This document shows positions 12,601-24,600 of a stretch of 64,000 nt of DNA, one piece after another (position 1 is the stretch's first letter; every line of letters starts with the position of its first letter). Location of the stretch: positions 2,694,080 to 2,758,079 of the forward strand of contig NC_020168.2 of assembly GCF_000224145.3 (NCBI RefSeq), given 5' to 3'. Both the position numbers and the translations under genes were made by a program. The notes under the pieces are model-generated. The model was not told the origin of the DNA and ran no database searches. It worked only from the letters and a program-made list of their open reading frames with translations. The stretch is from Ciona intestinalis. Its lineage: Eukaryota > Chordata > Ascidiacea > Phlebobranchia > Cionidae.

Positions 12601-15600
12601 ATACCCATTTTCATGATACCCATATCTACGTAGAGAATGCATGTCGTATATCTACCCTTCTTACCACTTCTGCATGAGTATACAATATCTCTAGCTTTCG
12701 TGAACGCACGAAACCTCTATCAGATTGAGCTTAACCCTAAAAAATTCTGCCACAGTATTTATATAACAGGACCTCGCACGTAGATCACTTAACGTGAAAC
12801 TAGGCAGATTTTGTTTTCCCTGCTGTCCCATCTGCATAGAAGCAGTAAAACCTCAAGTGCTAAAACGAGACGGAGTTATCTTTCAGACTAATAAAACTCA
12901 CCGTAGCAAAACGCAGACTCGCAGATGCGTTCGCCGCGTTCACCACATCTGCATTTGGTGCAAGGCTCCGGCGACCATGTCTCGCCAACAGAATAAACCG
13001 ACAGGCCGTCTTTGCTCATGCACATGGCGACTGCCGGGATCGAAGGAGATGGTTGAACTATAGAACAAAAATAAGTTTAATTTGTGAAATGTTCAACCAA
13101 ATGCACACCGTAACTGAAAGCCACCTGCGTATAGTAAATTCTGAGAATAGAAATTCGATTCTCAGAATGAAACTCCCCTCCCATTAAATAAATAAACCTC
13201 TATCTCGTCGCGACCGCTATGATTTCAAATTAAAAGCCACGCCTTTCAATGCAGCAAAAACAACAAATATTCCACCTGCTGCACTCCTTGGTTCTGCAAC
13301 TTCGTTATCGCACTCTGGGCAACATGCCCCCTGTCTCATAATCAACCTTGTGCATGATCTTGTCGGACATTTTTTTCGCTCACAATAACTGACTCCGTTC
13401 CTGCACTCACACACTCGACATTCCTCCCTCTCATATGTTGTACCGTGAAGATGGCGGGTCCCGTTCACGCTACATCCAGCCATTACGGGTTCGGCAACTG
13501 TTTAAAATAGAAATTGTTTAGAAGCACGTGAATATGAGTTTATGTTTATAATTATCATTTGATAGAAAGACCGTATTGGTAAGAAATTGCCCATATAGTA
13601 GGGCGAGGGAAGATGGGACACCTTTAGCACCTAATATCTAAATATCCTGTTGGTGTTTTAAACAATTTACAACGGTCTATGAAGGTCGTAAGAATATAGT
13701 TTTACAATTCTTTAAACGTTCGTTTTGTACTACTAAATGATACAAGAAAATATATTTAATAGGTGTTCTATCTTCCCCCATCCTACTCTATAAAATAGTA
13801 CCTAAATTCCTCACAGGCAAAACGTAGAATAATCTAAAACATGCTTAACAGTGCCGGGTTTAGTCATTTTAACGATCGACTGCGTTTGGAAAATCCTTCG
13901 CATTTTTTCATGATACCCATATCTATACGTAAATAACGCTTGTCGTTTATCTACTCTTCTCACCACTTTTGCAGGAGTATTCGTCGCAGCATGACCCGGG
14001 TTTTCCATCTGCTCTGAACGTTACTTTTGGTTGTCTCCTGCCACTGCAGGTTGGTTGCGTGCAAGGCTTGCATTGACATCTAAAAGGAATATTAATTCTG
14101 CTTTATACAACTACATACAATTGTTAGTTATAGATATCACCATGGTCCACTATAATGTACAGTAGGGCGGTGGAAGATGAAACACCTTTAGCACATAATA
14201 TCAAAATATCCTGATTGTGTTTTAAACAATAATTAAACAACGGTCTATGAGGATATAGTTTTATGATTATTTGTTTGTTCGTTGTTACTAACGAAATAGA
14301 AAAGAAAACAGAATGAAAAGGTGTCCCATCTTTCCCCTATCCCACTATATTTTAGTAAACCATGTTACAATATTTAGTTTCCAACATTAAAGTACTATGG
14401 GGGAAGATGGGACTCCTTTAGTACATAATATCCAACTATCTTAATCGTGTTTTAAACAATTAACAACGTTCTTTGGACGTCGTGAGAATACGGTTTTATA
14501 ATTCTTTGAATTTTCTTTGTTTACTTCCAACTGGGAAGAGAAAATAGAACAAAAGGTGTCCCATCTCCCCCCACCCTACTATATATTAACGGTGTTTCAC
14601 AAACAAACGTGCACAGCGACCACAAAGTCGGTGGAGCAATAACATAGGAGCACAAACTCTAAAACCAAAGATATTTTTAGCTGGCATCGCAACAATTTAA
14701 TACTTTGTTATAGTTTTTTTCGGGAAATGATATGAGTCATACTTTAAACTATACGTTGGCAACCGGAAAATAAAGGGGTTGAATAACTAAATTCCGGGTT
14801 ATAAGTATTGTTATTAGGTATCTTTATACTCGTTTTACAAGTTGTTTGAAAACAATAAGTGTGAATTTAAAAAAATTACGCTGAATAAAAACGTACAAAA
14901 AGTGTTGAAGATAGATTTGTTGGTTTAAAATACTACAAGAAGGTTTTTGTTTTTAAATTTGCCAAATTCCAAGCGAGGAGCGACGAAAAAAGAATTCTCC
15001 AATTAGCAGGAATGATAAATTTTGAGTCAGTAATGCATGGCGTAATCCGGACGTCAGGAATCCCAAGTGACAAACAAGATCTGAACAAATTGTTCCGCTG
15101 GCACGAAATGTTTTGAAACGCACCAATGAACAAGCAGCCAGAACACGTGGGCGAGTAAGCAAAGTTACACCACCTCTATTAATAGCAATATACGTTCCGT
15201 GTATGTCGAAATCCTATATATACATCATATGACCAAAGCTAATTTTACCGCTCCGACGGAAAGCCAAAACCTCCTGTTTTCGCGACCATTAAAAGCCTTT
15301 CGTATTTGCACAGCTGCCCGACCTCATTATCCTACAGTGAGGGGCAATAAGCGGCGATTCTATTTCTGTGGTTTGCATTTAGATTTGATGCCGGATGCGT
15401 GCTCGCCCACAGAATAGAACGGTGTGTATTGTGGAGGAAAAGCTCACACGCATAACCATCGGTCGATCAACGGGAGCGGTTTAAAAGTGAGCATAAGGCG
15501 CGAGTCGATAACCATGAAATGGCCGTCGTCGACCTGGGCGCGCCTGAAATTCCCACTGAAGGGAACAAAGGACAAAAAGCTTCCGCGCACAAAGGAATCC

Positions 15601-18600
15601 AGTGGCACGCCATGGGCCTCGGCGAAGTTCGGAAATCGAGACGAGGCATATCAACGTAAACAATGAAGACGAATTCAGGTAAGATGGGCTCACGTGTCTT
15701 CAAGAGAGGATTCGGAGAGTTACGACCAAATCTTGTAAACAACCTGACTGTAAGTTTGACACGAGCGGGGAAGGGGCACTTCTGTAAAAACCGCGGACCT
15801 GTCGCATTGATACTGATAAAAGACCGCTATTACGCCCAAATGCCCCCAACTAAAAGCTTCTGCACTACTGCCACAACTGACAAAATGCCCGCAATCGATA
15901 ACTATATAGAAACATGTTCCATACTGTGACGCCACCGTTGTTTTCCATTTTATGGAACACCGATAAGAGGTAACTAGACGTTTGTTCGACCTGGAACCTA
16001 TATGTCGTAAATTTAAGATAGGCGGCTGTTTTTTAATGTAGTTTGATGTCGGCCAGACGACCGTCCACTTTTTTTTCTCCTTGATATCAAAGGTTTCTAT
16101 TGTGTGCAACCCGCAAAAAATAAAGATAAAAAATTCCAAACACGTAATCGTTCCAACAGACGGGAAAGTTCGAACATTGAACAAAACAACAGTTTCGATG
16201 GTGGAGACCACTCACGAAGGCTTTGAAACCAACTTTGCCGTGGATGACTACGACTTTACATTAGTGTGGCGCAACAGCTTAAAAGTTTCGACGAAAGTCC
16301 ATTAATGCGCGATACATTTGTATAAGCAGATCCGACATCAAAGGAACGGTAGTTTATACAAGATAAGCGGCTCCGGTCACAGAAGCTGAAGGAAACTCGA
16401 TAAATGTCGCTCTCCGTGGACACAGTCCGTCTGATGGACGCAGCCACAAAAGAAGCTTCTTTGGGTGGGAACTCGAATGGCAAAACATCAAAGTCGGGAC
16501 GGTGCCGGATACTTGTGATCCTGTACACATTTTGTGGACACGAAACGGTTGGATGTTATGACAATGGTTTGGCGACAATATAAACCACTAAGAAGGCAAG
16601 CGAAGCGTTAAACGTTCGGTTATGTGAGGCCGCTTGACGTTTTCCCACAATCGCAAAGATTCGGTCGGCTTGATAATCAAGGTGGTGACTCACTAACTTC
16701 CATATGGTTCGTGACTACGTAAGCTGTTACTTTAATATGTTTCATATATACAAAATGGCGTTTAAAATGTGTTCAAACTTACATTGGTTCCCCAGGACAA
16801 CATTCGCTTGATGGGTTCGGATCACGAACGGCTGTACTGTCGCTTGGGCATTCGATCGATGATAAAGGATAACTTGCACATCGTACATTTTCACATTGCT
16901 GGCTAACTGGAGTTTCTATTATGTTGAATAAAATTGTTATGGTGCGGCAAATTTTAATTGTTTAAGTATCGCATAAATTGTGGTGTACATTCTTAATTAT
17001 AAATATATAAGTGATGCTAGAAATATGTAGGTTATATATAGTAGGGTGGGGGAAGATGTGACACCTTTTCAATCTATTTTCCGCCCCATTTGGTAGTAAA
17101 TAAAAGAAAATTCAAAGAATTATAAAACCGCACTCTCACGACTTCCATAGACCGGTGTTAATTGTTTAAACACGATCAGGATGTATATATATTATGTGCT
17201 AAAAGTGTCCTATCTTTCTCCACCCTACTATATACTTCCACAAAAAAAACTTTAAAGTTACCTCTTGGTCGACATTGAAATACATCGCAACAAGAACCAG
17301 GTGTATTAGAACCAGCCCGTACCCGCACCATTTCCTCATTGCTGGAACACAGTAGATAGGCGCAGTTTTCTGGTCGACATTGGCATTGACTGGGCGTGGG
17401 GCAACACTCACCCGTTGGAACAAAACCTTCGATAATCTCTGAATCTTCCGGGCATCGTGGTGATGGCTTGATGACACATTTCACATCAGCACAATTGGTT
17501 TTCAAACCTGTGTAGATAGATAGATAGCATGTTAAGCGGGTTTCGTTGTAAGAATAAAGATATAAACCCAAAGAAAGGGCATAAACGTGATGTACCGATC
17601 TAACCAACTGTTAAATCATGTTTGGTTTGAATACAAATATAGCTTTGCGGTTATTTTAATTTGTCTTCCTGAAAATAACAGAACTGTGATCGATATGACA
17701 GACGTCCAAGTGGTAAAACGTCGATTGTACATTTTAATGTGTACAGTGGCTTATAATAACAAATACCTAAATCAAGTGCGTTGAAAAGGGTTGGCTTAAG
17801 TGGTACAAAAGAGCTTTTCATTAAGTTTGTGTGCCCAAGCAGACTCGCACTTATCGTTGGGTCGCATGGGTACAGTGGCTACATTATTACATAGCACAAT
17901 GGGTCGCTACACAAAGAGAGTATTTTGGCCGGCAGTGAAACGTAAATTTAACCGATTAATATACGCGGTAAACAGTTTAGAATTGTTTGCAGACCTGTTT
18001 GCACCTTTTGTTATCTAAATTACCACCTATGTTTATAATATGCCAGCTATTTTGCGCGCCACACAGATACTCGGGCGTTTGTAAAGAAGATTACACATAA
18101 CCGACGAGTAAACAGGGAAATTTCGAGCCTTGTTTTTACCTCTCGTTGTTCGATGTTGGTGCAATTTAGAACTAGACGATTTTATAGCTTAGGCGGCAGC
18201 TAAAATTCAAAGCACATAATTAAATCTTGTTTTCCGGTGCCCGCTCGACAAGACAGCAGTCGTCAGTCCTTAAACTTCCCCACAACAATGTTAATGACGT
18301 AAGAACCCAGAGCTCCAACATTCCGGAGTGCGCAAGTAAACAAAGCAAAGGAGAGAAGGAATCAAGTACACTCTCAGCACAGTGAGGGCACAATAGTTGC
18401 TGTGACGTCACAAAGGTAAACGGCTATAGGTATCCAGGGTTGGGCAGAAACTCAAATTGCTTCGAAGCAGCGCACATGGAATCGATCGACAGAATATTCG
18501 TAGATTCTAGTGTTTACACAACAGTCTATTTCGGGGGCCAGGAGAAGATTTGTCAAACGTGAAGTCGGGAGAGCGCGTTGTACAACAAGCTTTCACGATG

Positions 18601-21600
18601 ACGAAGTCAAATGGATCACAAAAGACTTGTAACATGGTCCACACCTTGATTTAAATGTTGTCATTTCTCCTCGTGTGTCAGTGTCACGTTGTCACGAGGA
18701 CGACACAATTCAATCTTAAACAGTTCGCAGTGGCACTCGAGTTTGGTGAAATACGCGGAACTCCGGGGTTTTATTTATTTACCAAGCTGTATTACTGAAA
18801 CTTTATGTTCAAATAAAAACGACGTTTTTCGTCACGGGTGAGCAATATATCAGTGAGTTCCGGAAAATATAGGATCGTTGTCGGCGTGGGTCGCCTTGGC
18901 AATAAATCAAAACAAAAAAAAACTATTTGTCGCTCACGGACAGAACAGAGTCAGACACAGAGCAAACACCATCCGGATTTATTACGAATTACCGGTTGCG
19001 GGAAAACAACACTGTCTGCCTCTGGAACTACATTTCGCGACGTCAGGGAGTTTGTGGAATCGGTGTTTATCGAAAACAAAGCAGATAGGTTGAACGTCCC
19101 GCCTCAGAATGAGTAACGACGGAAATTAATTAAGTTTCAACGATTTGAGACAAGGCGAGGCGACACGTGATATTAGATAATCTCAATTACCACTAGTACA
19201 GGATACATCGTTCCCAAACACAGTGTTTTCACCAACGCTTAGATAATACTAGACCTATTACCAAAGAAACTTTTAAGAGGTTAAACAATTTGGTTTAGGT
19301 TTTGGTATTCATATGTGTGTTGTATTTCTCCTTGACCGAAGAGTTGCCACACAAAATGCGATTACAAAGTGATCACGACCTTATGACCTTTCATGTAAAA
19401 CAGCACGAAATCCGATGCAAAAGTGAATGTCCAGTGACACCTTTCTGCAGTATTATAATGCATATTGATACAACCTAGTGTGAACGACCCCAAATGCTCG
19501 CAAACCGCTACAATTGATATAAAACTTTGAAAAAAAGACTGGTTATTATTATCTCGAAGCCAAACTAGTTAAAAGAAAAAAACAACTTCGTACAAAAGCC
19601 GTATGACGTTCTGAACGCTTCTATACATAACATGGAAAACTTTGAGTTCTTGGAAATCGAATTTTCCAATAAACTTCTGCGGATCGAGAAAACCCACAGT
19701 GTATAGTACGGTGGATTACAGGTTTCATGGGACTAATTGTCATTTGGTCGTCAAGGCATTTAACGGAAACCCGTATGTCGCTTAATAAGTTGACAGCAGG
19801 AAAATTTATGATATTGACTAACCAGTGGATTTTCAACGAATAACACGTACATTCATATCGAATTGGCGTTATAAGGACGTATTAAGATAAACACTGTGAT
19901 CCGTGTTTAAAGTTAAACGTCTAGTTAAATGTCATTTTGATATAGTAGGGTGGAAGAAGATGGGACACATTTTCATTTTATTTGCTCGTCCCATTTAGTA
20001 GTAAACAAAGAACATTAAAACAATTATAGAACCGTGTTTTCACGACTCTCATTGACCGTTGTTAATTGTTTAAAACAGGATCAGGATATTATGTGCTAAA
20101 TGTATCCCATCTTCCCCACCCCACTAAACATACAAATTCTAAGTTTTGCAAAACACATGATATGGTGTTGCGTTGTTTTTTGTATGTGGATGCACAATTG
20201 GCTTAGAAAACAATAATCTCGTTTGATGCTCAAGTCTAATGTATCTGGAGACCCACTTAAATCAGGATATCGAATCGTTTTCTGCGAATTATTACTTAGT
20301 TGACAACAACTGCGCTGTGTAATGGGAAAATTGAAGCATTATATAGAGTATATTTATACATTAAATCGCGTACGAAAGAGTGGTTGGGAAAGATATGGCG
20401 GTACAGCGAGAGCGCAAAACAGTTTGCTTTACGCGTAATGACGTGCCGTAAGCCTGCTTAAAACTGTTTAACAAACTGCAGAGGTGATTAAACGGCTTAT
20501 GTATGGCATAACTTCGGTGCACATGCCCGACAGCTGTTTGTGTGTGACAAGAATCTTATACTCAGCACGCCAGAAATCAGATTAAGACTTCGAAACATAA
20601 GCGCTTCAACATTCCATTAGAAAACGGATTAATGTTATTGCGGATGGGGTGATTCGGAAAGAACGGGCAGTTCATCTGACTCGGGCAATGGAATGTGTGT
20701 TAATCAATGACTACAACCGTGATACGGTCTCCTGGCGGGATTCGGCGCTCAATGTGCTAATAGGAAAACAGCCATTAGCAACCGCAGTGTAAATATTTCG
20801 TGCAGTTGGCGGAAGAAACGCTTTCCAAGATAGTTATCAGCCGAACGTCCGAAACACAAAACTAAGTTTGCTCACACCAAAGCTTTGAGTGCAAGGTAAA
20901 CGGAAGGGGATTGCATACGTACATATAGGGGCATAGCAAACTGCCAACGCATCACTTGGCCGGTGATCTTTATTTATATCCAGTGTAACAAGCGATTTAC
21001 TTCCGACTATCTCGACATCGGAGTATTAGCACGTATTTGTTAAGCATTTATGCGGAGGAGCCATTAGTGTGGGATAACTATGCAAACGATCCGGTTTAAT
21101 GGGCTACTCATTTGCGCATCAATGTAAAATACCAGGCGAGCCCCTCAAATCGCTGATGGAAGTATTTAAAAACTGTCATTAAGACGAGACCATTGGTACA
21201 CACGAACGCAATTAACATTGATTGTTGAAAAATGAATGACAATTCAAAATAAACGTTTAAATGGAGTTTAATTGTCTTACGGTTCATGGCTGCGATGTGT
21301 TGGCGGCATTTTTGAAGGCCGCTGAAGCGGAACGGGTTACTGCAGGCGAGCTGTCGTCGACAAATGCACTTTTGACCAATCAGATTGCATCCTTCGAATG
21401 AGCGCTTGTGGCATTGGTCGGACGCAGTAAGGGTTCTTGTCACTGTAAAAGAAAAGAATACGAGTCAATTCATCAAGCTATAAAGCGAACAATTACACGA
21501 ACGACGTTAATTTATTTTTTACAAATTGATGTGAATAGCTGGATCAGAAAACTGAGGAAATAAAACTACGGACAGAAATTCAAGCTGACAAAGCGCCCCA

Positions 21601-24600
21601 CATCTAAGCGATCATTTTTTGATTTTAACAAAGCTTTTCTGGATGACTGTTCAAGTTTCGTTTGAATCGGATTTCTTGTCGCATTGATGTGCGGAAAACA
21701 AGCTTTGATTTGGTACAGGTGCTACGACGACTGTGCTTGACGCATGGACGTCATTAAGGAATGCGAACAAACGGCTCGAGGTTCTGCTGAGGGCGATTGG
21801 CGTTTAGAAACACACATCTGTGATATTAATCAGAGAACTGACAGGTTATGCTAAACGCATCTTGAGCTTTTTCAACATAATACACGCGCAGCAATAACTT
21901 GCGCAAGATGGTCGGCACGCTCGAATTACCGACAATCACTGCGTCTGTGTGGTCTGTCATTCTATTTTTACCAGGCAATCTTGCAAAAATGCCGCCAAGG
22001 ATTTTAGCGCATTCCGGAATCGAAATTTTGTTTTCAGTTCACTTCGGAAAAGACTCGCTGGTAATATTCAAGACAACGGGTCGTCGTCGGAGTTAGCTGC
22101 GTTATAAGAGCACTTACGCCGCATTTAAAACGCCAGCGGCCGTGGGTAATCTTCCGTGACCAGCTTGAGACGTTTGCACGCAAACAGACGGGAGCCAAGA
22201 AAGATAGTGGTTGGTTGTGATAAAGCAATGACGCTAAAGCTTAGCTTATACGCGGACCCTAACTTGACATAATATTAACCGAGTGTAAATATCTAAGGGT
22301 AAACCCTACCCGCGAGCTCTATTTGAGACGTTTAAGCAAAGATCGTGGTGTATTAGCAACTCACACGTTGCATAAACTCTGACGAACATTCAAGCTTCAT
22401 TTGCTGCACAAACAGTGCGTGCGGTTAGCGGGGATTCTACGGTTTACTTGGAAGAACATACATCACTCACATAAAGTGACCCAACTCAGTCCTACGTCCG
22501 TTTCCCCAACCTTCGAGTTGTTTACAGAAATAACAACGCATGGTCGAGCCGTAATCAATGCTGGCGAACGAAATCGACTAAAATCCACATGACCGGGCTG
22601 TGCAATGCCGTAAACAAATATTTAAAGATAATATGGCCAGCGTTTTACGCAATCTGTCGGGACACTGTTCGTCCTGTTTCTAAAACAACAAGGTGAGCGT
22701 GGTTAGAACGATCTGGCTTTATGCTGTAACGATATTTGACACCCGAACCAGAAAATGTATATGTACCGACTCTTTCAATGGACCTCTATAATGTAACTGA
22801 ATAAGCGTTACAGAAAGCAAGCGTCACATTAAAAGGACGGAAAAGCTTCCAAAATAGAACGGTCTCAGTTACCTGTTCAACAGAAAAGCTCTGTTGTCTT
22901 AACCGGTATTAACAAAGAGAAAGCATCTTCACCTTTGTGTAACCGCTAGCACTTACATTCCATTTACATAGTTCTTTTCTATGTGTATTCAATACACTTG
23001 TTCAAGTAAAGTCATTGGCAAATCGTAACAAGAAATTACGTGTATGCATGCGTATTTGTGGAGCAGATGGCGTTATAACGTCGTCAGGTTCTCAGGTTTG
23101 TTATTTCATCTCACACGTTGTTTGCGGTTCTAACATTTCCACTTTCTGTCTACGCCTTTAAATGATACTAGCTCTGAGGGTGTTCGGTGTGCGATCACAA
23201 CACCCGAGTCACGACCGCTTTCACCGGGAAACTTTAGGGCCATGTGAAAGATTGCGTTTCAAAGTTCCGGAATGCTACCAAAACAACGTGCGTGCTACTG
23301 TTTCGTGTTGTCACAAAAGAGTATTTTGACTCACATTTCACAACGCGGGTTTCTAATCCACGCTGTGTGTTCCGTTGCCGCAATTTCAAAGAACCAAAAT
23401 TAAAGCCAAAATACAAGCTACAGAAAACCTGAGGACCGCAAAACGCATACAAAAAGATGCCCTAAATTAAGCGATGATATAACAATAAATCATACTACAT
23501 TTCAGATAGCTAAATATTGTTTTTAAAATTTGAATTTGATCTGTATTCGATATACCACATTCACGTTGAGTATTACAAATATTAGCATGTTACTTTGTTT
23601 AGCGCATGGCTTGAAAGATACTGACCAACATGTTCATATACAAAATCTAATTCCTCACCTTTGCAGACTCCACCTAAGTTCCCATCTAGAGGGTCTCCGT
23701 TGTTGGGTTGAATAATACAGGAGAGATGCTCATCACATTGGCCTTTGATACCAAACATTCCTCCACAAGTTTGCCCTTCCTGTTTCGCACATTCCAAACA
23801 GCAGCTGTAGGTACAACGTGAATTTGTTTGGTTAATTTGCGGCCAGTTAATAATTACATGTTTTTAAATGGATTATCGTGAATATTTTGCTTGTAATTTA
23901 AAAGAGTATACTTGATGTTTAGTCTGGTAAAAGATTATGCCCAGCGACAATCACTTGTTGTGATGTCATACACAACGGGCATTACATCAAGCCTATTTTA
24001 CGGCGCTTCGCAAAAGCTAAAATTGTCCGAGCTCCCAGGTCATTAGGCGAAAAAAAGGAGATTAGGCAACGGCGAGGATATTTTCACGGCGCAACTCCAA
24101 CGAGGCGGCGGATGGCGCGGAACTCAGTTGAATTCATATGTTGTGATGGCCGGAGGCGTACAAGCTGTGCTTTAATACGTTGAGGCGAAGGCCCACAGCG
24201 ATGGCATAAAATTACTATTATTCTACGTCAAGCACAGTCACTTTCTCCTGCCTAAGGTCGTCGGGTGAAGTCATTGGAAAGAGCATGCACTCGGCGTGGT
24301 CACGGTCTATTTATAGCGTATTACGGCATTAAAAGCAAGCGGTACATTCATTACCTAAAATCTATATTCATAGCCATTGTCCATAGTGACAATTAGTTAA
24401 GCTGTATTGGACAGTGGTTCTTATTAAATTGAACACTTATTATACTTTTATACCACGCCTTGAACAGAACAAGCGATGATGAAATAAAAGCTATCCGTAT
24501 TAAATTTGTGACATGTAATCCTGTATGAAACATAACTTCAATTGAATGTCGAAGGATTAAAAATAACTTGAAAATCAAACTTACTGGCATGGGTCTCGGA

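Larger units (their letters stand above)
17508..23658. other. Long CRIM1 introns, repeat-poor
   Basis: Two introns (17508-21280 and 21443-23658) flank one small exon and hold only one recognised MITE (19941-20127), whereas later introns of the same gene are crowded with them. No coding frame is credible. The low repeat load and higher GC would fit cis-regulatory DNA, but nothing is demonstrated. Confidence 0.4.

Noticed and set aside
15720-16211. 163-codon frame on the minus strand in a CRIM1 intron
   Set aside because: No domain, no splice continuity with CRIM1 exons, and overlapping frames of similar length on the other strand.
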